Assembly (NCBI RefSeq): GCF_038811545.1
Contig: NZ_CP133319.1
Span: forward strand, 3,856,001 to 3,920,000
Direction of reading: 5' to 3'
Source: Rhodoligotrophos sp. CJ14
GTDB taxonomy: Bacteria > Pseudomonadota > Alphaproteobacteria > Rhizobiales > Im1
DNA: 64,000 nucleotides
Part shown: positions 1-7,411 of the stretch, one piece after another
Layout of the letters: each line of letters starts with the position of its first letter
Numbering within the stretch: position 1 is the first letter of the stretch
Position numbers and translations under genes: made by a program
Notes under the pieces: generated by a model
The model's database searches: none
The model's input: the letters and a program-made list of their open reading frames with translations, nothing else
What the model was told of the DNA's origin: nothing

Positions 1-86
1 TGGATGAAGTCGCGCCGGCTCATGCGGCCGGATTTGACTTCGGACCGCGCCAGATCGACGAGATCCTCGTTGAAGCGTTTTGACAT
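1..86 (-). CDS. ABC transporter substrate-binding protein, N-terminus only
   Basis: Only the first 28 codons lie in the window; the gene runs off the left edge. The start ATG (84-86) has a strong GGAGGG ribosome site at 91-96. The peptide begins MSKRFNEDLVDLARS and reaches MSRRDFI, which fits a twin-arginine export motif (S-R-R-x-F). A long charged leader before a Tat motif is typical of periplasmic binding proteins of peptide- or polyamine-type ABC transporters in Rhizobiales. It lies 28 bases downstream of the MBL-fold gene in the same direction, so it is probably the third gene of that operon and may import the cluster's substrate. The transporter family is a guess because the mature protein is not visible. 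Confidence 0.55.
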   Translation of the reverse strand, partial: MSKRFNEDLVDLARSEVKSGRMSRRDFI

Positions 87-114
87 TTTTCCCTCCTACC
101 TCAGTCAAAGAAGG

Positions 115-876
115 CTAGGGCTGCTCATTGGGGCACCCCATCCTTCGCCGTCCCCTCAGATATTCTTCTATAAGCACCTGCATTCGGGCGCGATCGAAAT
201 CATTGCCGTGGCCGCCATGGACACGCCTTGCATCGAGCGCGCCAAGTCGCAGCATGGTCTCCTCATAGATGGCGGGATCCGACCGCGGCAGGTCATCGAG
301 CAATTGCCCGTCATACAGCGCATCGCCCGAGAACAGCGTGCCGTTCATTTCATCGAATAGCCCGATCTGGCCGGGTGAATGGCCGGGCAGGTGGATGATC
401 GTGAAGCGGCGCGAGCCAAGATCGATCTGATCGCCCTCGCGCAACAGTCGTGTCGCCAGCGCAGCCTTTACCGTGAAAGCTGAGAGTGCCCATCCCTCAT
501 GCGGGATCTCGGTCACGGCATCCTGCGTGGCCCGGAAGAAGGAGGCGAGGTGGTAATGATCATCATCCTCGAGCGCCGGCGCATCATCCGGATGAATGGC
601 GCGGGCCCCGAATTCGTGCATTCCGCCCATGTGATCGATATGGCCATGGGTAGCGATGGCAAGGATCGGACGGTCTGCATCCGCTCCGAGCGCCTTCAGC
701 AATGAGGCGATCCCCATGCCCGGATCAATGACGAGGTCGAGCTCCGATCCCCGCACATACCAGATATTGGCGCGGAACCAGCGATGCACCGCGGGCTCGG
801 TAAACAGCTCGAGCCCAGGCTCGACAGCTCGCCGCGTGAACCATTGCGGGCGCACGGGAAGTGTGGACACAGCCAT
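115..876 (-). CDS. MBL-fold metallo-hydrolase
   Basis: A 253-residue metallo-beta-lactamase-fold hydrolase with no signal peptide. The metal site motif THGHIDHMGG (H77, H79, D81, H82) is intact, followed by the GHSPGQ histidine, the FSGDALY aspartate and a late HGGHGNDF histidine motif, as in glyoxalase II-like and lactonase-like members. The start ATG (874-876) shares one base with the stop of the isochorismatase-fold gene, so the two are translationally coupled. Substrate is unknown. The context with amidase- and guanidino-type enzymes suggests hydrolysis of an intermediate such as an ester, thioester or cyclic amide of that pathway. Family assignment is firm; role is inferred. Confidence 0.85.
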   Translation of the reverse strand: MAVSTLPVRPQWFTRRAVEPGLELFTEPAVHRWFRANIWYVRGSELDLVIDPGMGIASLLKALGADADRPILAIATHGHIDHMGGMHEFGARAIHPDDAPALEDDDHYHLASFFRATQDAVTEIPHEGWALSAFTVKAALATRLLREGDQIDLGSRRFTIIHLPGHSPGQIGLFDEMNGTLFSGDALYDGQLLDDLPRSDPAIYEETMLRLGALDARRVHGGHGNDFDRARMQVLIEEYLRGRRRMGCPNEQP

Positions 877-1571
877 TAGGCGGCCTCTCGTTCGAGCTGG
901 GCAAGCCCCACTTCCACATCCGCCACCCCCGCAACCGCGCCGAGCACCCCGCCTTCCACCGTCATCATATACACGGCGGCGCGATGGGCCTCTTCATCGC
1001 CCGAGCCGCACGCATCCTCGACCATGAGACATTGAAAGCCTCGGTCATTGGCCTCGCGGATCGTGCAGTGGACGCAGCAATCACTGGTGATGCCGCAAAC
1101 GATCAGATGGCGGATGCCACGTGCCCGCAGAATGATTTCGAGATCCGTATGGGTGAAGGCGCCATTGGCGCTCTTGTCCACGACGATCTCTCCTGGCAGG
1201 GGAGCCGCTTCGGCGATGATCTCCGAACCTGGCTCGCCACGGACCAGCACGCGGCCGAGCGGACCCTGTTGGCCGACACCGCTGCGGTTCCAGGCACTGC
1301 GCCAGGCCTTGTGCGGTGGCAGATCCGCGAGGTCGGCGCGATAGGCCTGCTTCGTGTGGATGATTGGAAGGCCGGTCCGGCGCGCCGCTGTGAGCAGCCG
1401 CTGCACCCCGGGAATGGCCTGCCGCACACCATCCAGACTGCCGCCGATCGCATCGAGATAGCCGCCGGGATCGAGGAAATCGCGCTGCATATCGATCACG
1501 ATCAGCGCGGTCGCGCTGCGCGAAAGCCCGTCATAGGGAAAAGGATATGGCCTGGATGCCACGGTGATCAT
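876..1571 (-). CDS. isochorismatase-family cysteine hydrolase, biuret/ureido amidase-like
   Basis: A 231-residue cysteine hydrolase. The triad expected for the family is visible: D27 in VIDMQRDF, K133 in VVDKSANGAF and C166 in SDCCVHCT, followed by REANDRGF. The segment CVHxTxREANDRG resembles biuret hydrolase and ureidoacrylate amidase types, which hydrolyse carbamoyl or ureido amides; guanylurea hydrolase is also in this fold family. It starts the leftward operon, divergent from the tetR gene across a 150-base gap that contains a palindrome. An amidase for a carbamoyl or guanylurea-like intermediate is my inference; a true isochorismatase is unlikely because no siderophore genes are near. 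Confidence 0.85.
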   Translation of the reverse strand: MITVASRPYPFPYDGLSRSATALIVIDMQRDFLDPGGYLDAIGGSLDGVRQAIPGVQRLLTAARRTGLPIIHTKQAYRADLADLPPHKAWRSAWNRSGVGQQGPLGRVLVRGEPGSEIIAEAAPLPGEIVVDKSANGAFTHTDLEIILRARGIRHLIVCGITSDCCVHCTIREANDRGFQCLMVEDACGSGDEEAHRAAVYMMTVEGGVLGAVAGVADVEVGLAQLEREAA

Positions 1572-1628
1572 TGCAGCTCTCCCCCTCTGCCTTTGCCAAC
1601 TCTTTCACATCGGCTATTGGTGTCAAGT

Positions 1629-1644
1629 TCAACTTTGGAGTTGA
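1629..1644. promoter_or_regulatory. candidate TetR operator in the divergent promoter region
   Basis: A 16-base perfect palindrome, TCAACT-TTGG-AGTTGA apart from its central four bases, lies between the divergent isochorismatase-type gene (start 1571) and tetR (start 1722). A TTGACA -35-like box on the minus strand (complement of 1621-1626) abuts it, and TTGACT (1641-1646) overlaps it on the plus strand; neither has a good -10 at standard spacing. The position suits autoregulation plus control of both operons by the adjacent TetR protein. Confidence 0.45.
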
Positions 1645-1721
1645 CTACAAATTCTCTTTGCGGGATCGAAGCAGCGGGGGGCCCGATCGGAACTGCATTA
1701 TGCAGGCACGGGCGCACGCGA

Positions 1722-2363
1722 ATGGCAGGGCTTAGGGAACGGCATCAACGTCTGCGCTGCGAGAAGATTCTCGATGCGGCCATCGCGCTGTTTACCGAGC
1801 GCGGCTATGAGGCGACACGCATCACCGAGATTGCCGAACGCTCCTCTGTCGCGCCCACCACGATCTACAACTACTTCGGAACCAAGCGGAACATCCTGAT
1901 CGCTATAGCCCAGCGGCACGTTCGGCTTGCATTGCCCGAGCGGCTCCGGCTTTTGAAGAATCCGCCTGCTGATCCTCTCCTTGCGATCTGCGCTTACGAG
2001 GATCTCTTGGCCATGCAGAGCATCAGGCTGCTGACCAAGGAATGCTGGCGGGTGATCTTCGGCACCCTTTATGAGCAGCCGGGCGGCGAGGCTCATCGCA
2101 CCCAGCTCAGATTGAACCGGTTGGTGCACCGTCATTACCAGCGACTGATCCGGCATTTTCAGCGCCAGGGCAGTTTACCGGAGGACCTGTGTGTCGATGA
2201 GCTGGCGAGCCTCGTTCTCGGCATAGGCACCTTCCATTGGATGCAGTTTTTGGCGGACGAGGCGATCACGCTTGCGCAGCTTCGTGCCAGCGTGAATGGC
2301 CAACTGGCGCTCGTCTTTCGGGGAATGGGGACAGTTCACGGGCAGAGCAGGGGGACATCATGA
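1722..2363 (+). CDS. TetR/AcrR-family transcriptional regulator
   Basis: A 213-residue repressor-type protein. The N-terminal DNA-binding part runs through ILDAAIALFTERGYEATRIT and a helix-turn-helix SSVAPTTIYNYFGTKRNI (about residues 38-55); the C-terminal ligand domain is variable, as usual. The open frame extends far upstream, but that part is antisense to the isochorismatase-type gene; MAGLRERHQR at 1722 is the start that fits the family length. The stop overlaps the SDR start (ATGA), so regulator and pathway genes form one operon. It probably controls both arms of the cluster through the palindrome at 1629-1644. The effector is unknown. Confidence 0.88.
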   Translation: MAGLRERHQRLRCEKILDAAIALFTERGYEATRITEIAERSSVAPTTIYNYFGTKRNILIAIAQRHVRLALPERLRLLKNPPADPLLAICAYEDLLAMQSIRLLTKECWRVIFGTLYEQPGGEAHRTQLRLNRLVHRHYQRLIRHFQRQGSLPEDLCVDELASLVLGIGTFHWMQFLADEAITLAQLRASVNGQLALVFRGMGTVHGQSRGTS

Positions 2364-3103
2364 CAGATCTATCAGACAGGCGCGCCATGGTGACCGGCGC
2401 CGGAAGCGGCATCGGTAGGGCCTGTGCATTGGCATTGGCGCAAGCCGGGGCCGAACTCATCGTGCAGGACATCAATGGCGACAATGCCATGGTTGTCGCG
2501 TCAGAGATCGAGGCAAATGGCGGCAAAGCCGAGGCCCTTGTCTGCGACGTGGCGGATGAGGCCCGGCTTGCGAGCGCAATCCGGCGGATCGGACCGGTCA
2601 CCATCCTGGTCAACAATGCCGGCGTGGCAGGTCAGAATGCTCCGCTCGAGGCCATCGACCGCGAGGCCTATGACCGAATGATGAACACACATGTCTGGGG
2701 TGCCTTTGCGGCAACCCGCATGGTGCTGCCGGGCATGAAGGAGGCCGGCTGGGGGCGTATCATCAATATCGCCTCCAATCGCGGCCAGGTGGGCTTTGAG
2801 CGGTCCTCCCATTATAGCGCGGCCAAAGCGGCCTTGATAGCTCTGGCCAAATCCTGGGCCCGCGAGTTCGCGCCGTACGGCATCCTCGTCAATGCCATTG
2901 CCCCCGGGGTGGTTCGCACGGCCATGACCCTCTCCTATGGCGAGGCGGCGGTGGCGGAGGAGGCCCAGCTCAACCTCTTGAAGCGCTGGGCAACGCCCGA
3001 GGAAATGGCGGCCTGGGTGATGGTGCTCGTAAGCTCGACCGGCGACTTCATGACCGGCCAGTTGATTTGCCCCAATGGCGGCGACCCGATCGTGGGTATC
3101 TGA
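2360..3103 (+). CDS. short-chain dehydrogenase/reductase (SDR)
   Basis: A 247-residue classical SDR. It has the cofactor loop TGAGSGIG near the N-terminus, NNAG after the fourth strand, and the catalytic Ser with Y-x3-K (YSAAKAAL). An acidic residue at the end of the second strand (VQDIN) suggests NAD(H) rather than NADP(H). It ends with the typical C-terminal GQLICPNGGDP. The start ATG overlaps the tetR stop and the next gene begins 12 bases after its stop with a GGAGA ribosome site. In this operon it could oxidise an alcohol on the substrate or its product; the substrate cannot be read from the sequence. Confidence 0.9.
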   Translation: MTDLSDRRAMVTGAGSGIGRACALALAQAGAELIVQDINGDNAMVVASEIEANGGKAEALVCDVADEARLASAIRRIGPVTILVNNAGVAGQNAPLEAIDREAYDRMMNTHVWGAFAATRMVLPGMKEAGWGRIINIASNRGQVGFERSSHYSAAKAALIALAKSWAREFAPYGILVNAIAPGVVRTAMTLSYGEAAVAEEAQLNLLKRWATPEEMAAWVMVLVSSTGDFMTGQLICPNGGDPIVGI

Positions 3104-3115
3104 ACGGAGACAACC

Positions 3116-4120
3116 ATGTCTGCAATGACCGAAAACGAATGGCGCTACAATCAGCTGATCCAGCTGTTTCCCTCGGTCCCCGAGCCGCCTTTCGAGAACC
3201 CCGATGAACAGAAGAGCGTTTGGGGTCGGGCCTGGGGCTGCACCAATGATGTGGGCAGGCTACGCGTCGTGCTCATGCATCGGCCGGGCGAAGAGGTGAA
3301 TGTGGTCGACACGGCCAAGCGCCTCGAGAATGGCGCCTTCGGCGATGTCGAAGCCGGTTGGTACTGGCGTGGCAATGAAGGCCCGGACCTCGCGACCATG
3401 CAGGCCCAGCATGATGCCTATGTGGCGGCACTGCGCGCCGAGGGCGTGGAGGTCGTGTTCATGGATCGCGCCGAGCCGGGCCGCATGAAGACCGTCTACA
3501 CCCGCGACAGTGTCATCGGCATTGGCGGCGGAGCGATCGTGACCCGCATGGGACCGCGGATCCGGCGTGGCGAGGAGCTCTCGGCAACCCGCACCCTTGC
3601 CCAGCTCGGCTGCCCCATCCTGCGCACCATCTCCGGCAATGCCATCATGGAAGGCGGCAGCTTCGCCTGGATCGACAGCAAGACCGCCGTGGTGGGATTG
3701 TCTTCTCGCGTCAACGAGGAGGGCGCCCGGCAGGTGGAGGAGGTCTTGCGCTCGCAAGGCGTGACCTTGCTGCGCGTTCAGCTTACGGGCTACCGCCTGC
3801 ATATCGATGGCACCTTCATGATGCTCGCGCCTGACCTTGCGCTGGTGAATCCGAGCATCGTGCCCTACTGGTTCCTGCAGGAGCTGAAGGCTCGGCGCAT
3901 CCACGTCATCGAGCTCCACCACACCGACAACCCTTGGATCATCAACAGCCTGGCGGTCGCACCGGCCCGCGTGATCGTGCCCGACGGCATGTCGGACTAC
4001 ACCCTCGAAAACATGAACCGTCATGGGGTGGAGCTGATCACGGTGCCCTTCGACAAGGTCTGTGCTGGGGGCGGCGGGCTTCACTGCTCGACGGCACCGC
4101 TCATCCGCGACGACCTGTGA
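3116..4120 (+). CDS. arginine deiminase/DDAH-superfamily enzyme (guanidino-group-modifying)
   Basis: A 334-residue protein of the pentein (amidinotransferase) superfamily. The expected motifs are present: YTRDSV (128-133), EGG (179-181), a conserved SSR motif (196-198), the catalytic His in LHIDGTF (H229) and the nucleophile Cys in GGGLHCSTAP (C324). Members deiminate arginine or methylated arginines, or transfer amidino groups. EGGS replaces the EGGD usual in arginine deiminases, and the C-terminus LHCST lies between the deiminase and agmatine deiminase versions, so plain arginine may not be the substrate. It is followed 13 bases later by a ureohydrolase, the other main type of guanidino-processing enzyme, which supports a guanidino compound as pathway substrate. 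Confidence 0.85.
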   Translation: MSAMTENEWRYNQLIQLFPSVPEPPFENPDEQKSVWGRAWGCTNDVGRLRVVLMHRPGEEVNVVDTAKRLENGAFGDVEAGWYWRGNEGPDLATMQAQHDAYVAALRAEGVEVVFMDRAEPGRMKTVYTRDSVIGIGGGAIVTRMGPRIRRGEELSATRTLAQLGCPILRTISGNAIMEGGSFAWIDSKTAVVGLSSRVNEEGARQVEEVLRSQGVTLLRVQLTGYRLHIDGTFMMLAPDLALVNPSIVPYWFLQELKARRIHVIELHHTDNPWIINSLAVAPARVIVPDGMSDYTLENMNRHGVELITVPFDKVCAGGGGLHCSTAPLIRDDL

Positions 4121-4133
4121 AGCCGAGGACGCC

Positions 4134-5135
4134 ATGACAGACGATATTTTCGAAAGTCGCTCCCAGGAGATGCAGAACTGGTATTGGTGGGGCATACCCA
4201 CCTTCTTCAAATGCCCCTGGAATGCTGATCCCGCTGCATCCGACATCGCTCTGGTGGGGGTTCCCCATTCCTCCGGCAACGGCTCGACCGAGCGCGACCA
4301 GCATCTGGGGCCACGGGCGGTGCGCCATGTCTCCGGTCGCTTCCGGCGCGCGCACGAGGCTTATGGCTTCCGGCCATGGGATGAGTTCCGCATCAATGAC
4401 TTAGGCGATGTGCCGCTGCCCGAGGCCATGGTCAATGACGTCAGCGTCGTGCATATCGAGGAATATTATCAGCGCCTGAACGTGGCGGGCGCGCGCCCGG
4501 TCTCGATCGGTGGTGATCATGGCATCACCGGCCCGATCCTGAAGGCCATGGGCGGTTCCAACAGCCGGGCGACCGCCGGTCGCAAGTTGGCGCTTGTGCA
4601 TTTCGATGCCCATCGCGACGACTATGAGTTCATGGGCCACTGGCTTGGCAATCGGCGCTCCGCGGCCCATTGGGCAGCCTATTCGGTCACCGAGGGTCAT
4701 GTTGATCCATCCCGCTCGATCCAGCTCGGCATGCGCGGCAATCCGCTCAAGCCGCTGGAAGGTTCCGTCAAGAGCGAGATCGGCTACGAGGTTCTGCCGG
4801 CGGACCATCTCTTTGCGCAAGGCATCCAGCGCACGATCGAGCAGGTCCGCGCCCGTGTGCAGGATCAGCCCATCTACATCACCTTTGATCTCGATGTGCT
4901 CGACCCGGCCGATGCACCGGCAGCCTCGAACCTGGAGGCCGGCTATCGCGGCTTGCGGGCCTACGAGGCAATCGAGATCCTGAGGGGTTTGCGTGGGCTG
5001 AACGTCGTGGGTGCCGATATCGTCTGCTATATCCCGACCAAAGACAGCCCCAATCAGATCACCGGGCTCACGGCCAGTGTGGTGATGTTCGAGCTGATCA
5101 GCCTCATCGGTGAGCACCTGCGCAGCAGCCGCTGA
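4134..5135 (+). CDS. ureohydrolase (agmatinase/arginase family), divergent
   Basis: A 333-residue member of the manganese/nickel ureohydrolase family. All six metal ligands are in place: H129 (GGDH), D158, H160 and D162 (FDAHRDD), D252 and D254 (FDLDVLDP). Two substrate-side motifs differ from arginase and agmatinase: the HG of the usual GNxHG/SHGTPF segment is GNRRSAAHW here, and the APGTGTPEPGG loop reads APAASNLEAGYRGL, keeping only the acidic residue (E268). The protein is therefore likely a hydrolase acting on a different guanidino or amidino substrate. ATG 4134 was chosen over upstream codons, which lie inside the preceding gene. It is the last gene of the rightward operon. Confidence 0.88.
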   Translation: MTDDIFESRSQEMQNWYWWGIPTFFKCPWNADPAASDIALVGVPHSSGNGSTERDQHLGPRAVRHVSGRFRRAHEAYGFRPWDEFRINDLGDVPLPEAMVNDVSVVHIEEYYQRLNVAGARPVSIGGDHGITGPILKAMGGSNSRATAGRKLALVHFDAHRDDYEFMGHWLGNRRSAAHWAAYSVTEGHVDPSRSIQLGMRGNPLKPLEGSVKSEIGYEVLPADHLFAQGIQRTIEQVRARVQDQPIYITFDLDVLDPADAPAASNLEAGYRGLRAYEAIEILRGLRGLNVVGADIVCYIPTKDSPNQITGLTASVVMFELISLIGEHLRSSR

Positions 5136-5145
5136 GCTGGAAGTC

Positions 5146-5185
5146 CGGATCATTTCACCATTCCCCGAAGCGGTGAAATGATCCG
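5146..5185. repeat. 14-bp-stem intergenic palindrome
   Basis: A perfect inverted repeat: a 14-base arm (5146-5159, ending CATTTCACC) and its complement (5172-5185) around a 12-base loop containing TCCCCGAA. It sits 11 bases after the ureohydrolase stop. There is no T-run, so it is not a classical intrinsic terminator, though it could stabilise the 3' end of the mRNA. It shares GGATCATT and TCCCCGAA with a second intergenic element at 55655-55713, which suggests a repeated mobile-type palindromic unit. Confidence 0.7.
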
Positions 5186-5301
5186 CCAATCGGCACTTCA
5201 TTTACGCATTATGGCGAGAACTGGTCCAGTTTCTGCCTGCATCCCGCTATAAGGGGCGGGCTCGGCCGTCCTTTGTTTTGGAATTCGGATCAGTGCTCGC
5301 A

Positions 5302-6309
5302 ATGACCAGACCGACCGCCTATGAAATTGCCTCCTGGGTCATTGCGCCCATTGTGCTTCTGGCGGCCTTGGTCCTGCACCTGGTCGGCGCGCTCTTGGCT
5401 GGTCTGCTGGTTTATACGATCGTCCATGCGGCCGCACCGCGTTTGAAAGCCATCGGTGTCGAGCACCGCCCGGGCAAGATCGTCGTCCTGTTGCTCGTCT
5501 TCGTTGTGACCATATTTCTCGTAGGCCTGGCAGGCTTCGCGCTCGGGCATTTCCTCATGAGTGGCTCCAATGGCCTTCCCCAGCTCATGCAGAAGATGGC
5601 CGATACGATCGGGACCGCGCGGCTGCATCTGCCGGAAGGGTTGCGGCCCTACCTGCCGGAAACGGCTGAGCAGATCGAGGGGTCGATCTCCCGATGGTTG
5701 CGCAGCAATGCTGGTTTGCTGCAGCGCTGGGGCGAGGATTTCGGCCGCGTGCTCTTGCGCATCCTGTTCGGGATGATCATCGGCGGCTTCATCGCGGTGA
5801 GCGAGGTCGTAACCCCGGTCGACCATCGGCCTTTGGCCAGCGCCTTGCTGGACCGTGCCGCCCTGTTCACCCGGGCATTCCGGCGCGTCGTCTTCGCGCA
5901 GATCCGAATTTCGGCGATCAACACGATCCTCACCGGCATCTATCTCGCCGTTGTGCTACCGCTTTTCGGCATCCACCTGCCGCTGCTCAAGACGATCATC
6001 GCCGTAACTTTTCTGGCCGGTCTGCTGCCAGTGATCGGCAATCTCATTTCGAACACGGTCATTGTGATCGTCTCGCTGAGCCTGTCGCTATACGTGGCGC
6101 TCGCCTCGCTCGCCTTTCTCGTGATCATCCACAAGCTGGAATACCTCCTGAACGCGAAGATCATCGGCGGTCATATCCATGCCCGCGTCTGGGAAGTGCT
6201 CCTGGCCATGCTGGTCATGGAGGCAGCCTTCGGCGTCCCAGGCCTTGTAGCCGCCCCCATCTACTACGCTTACATCAAGGACGAATTGGTCGAACGCGAG
6301 CTGATCTGA
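5302..6309 (+). CDS. AI-2E family permease
   Basis: A 335-residue membrane protein with about seven to eight hydrophobic segments and the central hydrophilic region (about residues 80-150) typical of AI-2E/PerM proteins. The C-terminal half has the hallmark run LPVIGNLISN followed by LEYLLNAKIIGGHIH and the final helix GVPGLVAAPIYYAYIKDEL. These proteins export small molecules; AI-2 export is established only for some. ATG 5302 is preferred over TTG 5278 or GTG 5293. It is convergent with the next gene, leaving only two bases between the stops. Confidence 0.85.
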   Translation: MTRPTAYEIASWVIAPIVLLAALVLHLVGALLAGLLVYTIVHAAAPRLKAIGVEHRPGKIVVLLLVFVVTIFLVGLAGFALGHFLMSGSNGLPQLMQKMADTIGTARLHLPEGLRPYLPETAEQIEGSISRWLRSNAGLLQRWGEDFGRVLLRILFGMIIGGFIAVSEVVTPVDHRPLASALLDRAALFTRAFRRVVFAQIRISAINTILTGIYLAVVLPLFGIHLPLLKTIIAVTFLAGLLPVIGNLISNTVIVIVSLSLSLYVALASLAFLVIIHKLEYLLNAKIIGGHIHARVWEVLLAMLVMEAAFGVPGLVAAPIYYAYIKDELVERELI

Positions 6310-6311
6310 GC

Positions 6312-7319
6312 TTAGCGTTTCGGCGTGAGCCAATACACGGCCTCGAAGCCGAGATGATCCGAGAGTTCGCGCCCGTTCGGCTTCTCGTCATAATTGCGCG
6401 TCATGTAAACCGGCGTGATCGTGTAGTTATTGCCTGGAATGATCATCTGATGATCATTGGTGAAGCTCCAGATCTGCTCCTTGCTGGCGATCGGCCCGAG
6501 CACGCATTTCGGCTGGCTCTCGAAGCAAAGGCGCCCCGCATCGACGGCACCGGTTTTCTCGATGAGATAATTGTAGCGCTCCGGCGGCCGGCGGATATTC
6601 ATGTCGCCCGCGAAGATGGCGGCGCGCGGACGCACCACCTCGTCGAGAAATGCGGCGATCACATCCGTCTGTCCCTTATGCGCCCGAAGCCGCTGCTTCT
6701 CTGATGCCTCGGTGCGGATATTGGAATCCATGTGCGTGGTTACCAGATCGAGCGGCTTGAACGGTGCGGGTAGGGCCACTCGCACATGCATGACTGACTT
6801 GTTGGCCAAACAGTCATTCCCCGAGCAGCTATCGCCGAAGACCTCTGTATCCTTTATCTCGATCGGATATCGGCTGAGCACGTAGAGACCGCTATTCACA
6901 TAATGCCGCGAGCCGGTGCTGAGACCGTCAGACCGCATGCGGATCTTGCCGTCAGCAGGCTCATCTCCCCTCTTGCCATGGGTCTTCCGCCGCCCCGGTC
7001 CTTTCGCCACGAAGGGATAGCCTGCATTCTCGATCAGCCGGTCGCTGCGCGAGGTAAAGGCCTCCTGGAGGAACACCACATCCGGGCCGCTGCCATCCGC
7101 AAGCCGTCGGGCGAGATCCTTGCCGATATACGCGAGTTCCTTGCGGGCATCCTTCCGCAATGGCCACGGCAGGTCATTGACATTATAGGTCAGTACTCGG
7201 ATCGACATAGACCCGGCAGGTGGTGGCGGCGGTGCCGGTTCAGCCGAAGTGATGTCGGCGGCCAGAACGACGACGCATAGAATAACGGCACTCAGCCGCA
7301 GCTTTGGCAAGCAAAACAC
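6312..7319 (-). CDS. secreted endonuclease/exonuclease/phosphatase-family protein
   Basis: A 335-residue protein starting at GTG 7319, with a signal peptide (LSAVILCVVVLAADITSAEP) and a proline-rich linker. The EEP fold motifs appear in order: LTYNVNDLPW, VVFLQEAF, GLYVLSRYPI, THMDSN, FAGDMN and the terminal SDHLGFEAVY, so the metal and catalytic residues are present. Family members include DNase I-like nucleases and bacterial sphingomyelinases; export to the periplasm or outside and the C-x4-C-type loop GDSCSGNDCL favour a phosphodiesterase of the sphingomyelinase-like branch, but the substrate is not decidable by eye. It has no obvious functional partner nearby. Confidence 0.82.
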   Translation of the reverse strand: MFCLPKLRLSAVILCVVVLAADITSAEPAPPPPPAGSMSIRVLTYNVNDLPWPLRKDARKELAYIGKDLARRLADGSGPDVVFLQEAFTSRSDRLIENAGYPFVAKGPGRRKTHGKRGDEPADGKIRMRSDGLSTGSRHYVNSGLYVLSRYPIEIKDTEVFGDSCSGNDCLANKSVMHVRVALPAPFKPLDLVTTHMDSNIRTEASEKQRLRAHKGQTDVIAAFLDEVVRPRAAIFAGDMNIRRPPERYNYLIEKTGAVDAGRLCFESQPKCVLGPIASKEQIWSFTNDHQMIIPGNNYTITPVYMTRNYDEKPNGRELSDHLGFEAVYWLTPKR

Positions 7320-7411
7320 GGTCGATCAATCCTCCCCAGAACGGGGCATAGATTGAACAGCCGGTTTCAGCGGTCAATCGGAATTTCAGCGGCACTGCTG
7401 ATCTTCAGAGA

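Noticed and set aside
861-1721. Extension of the tetR frame to 861
   Set aside because: It overlaps the isochorismatase-type gene on the opposite strand and would add 287 residues to a family of about 200 residues.
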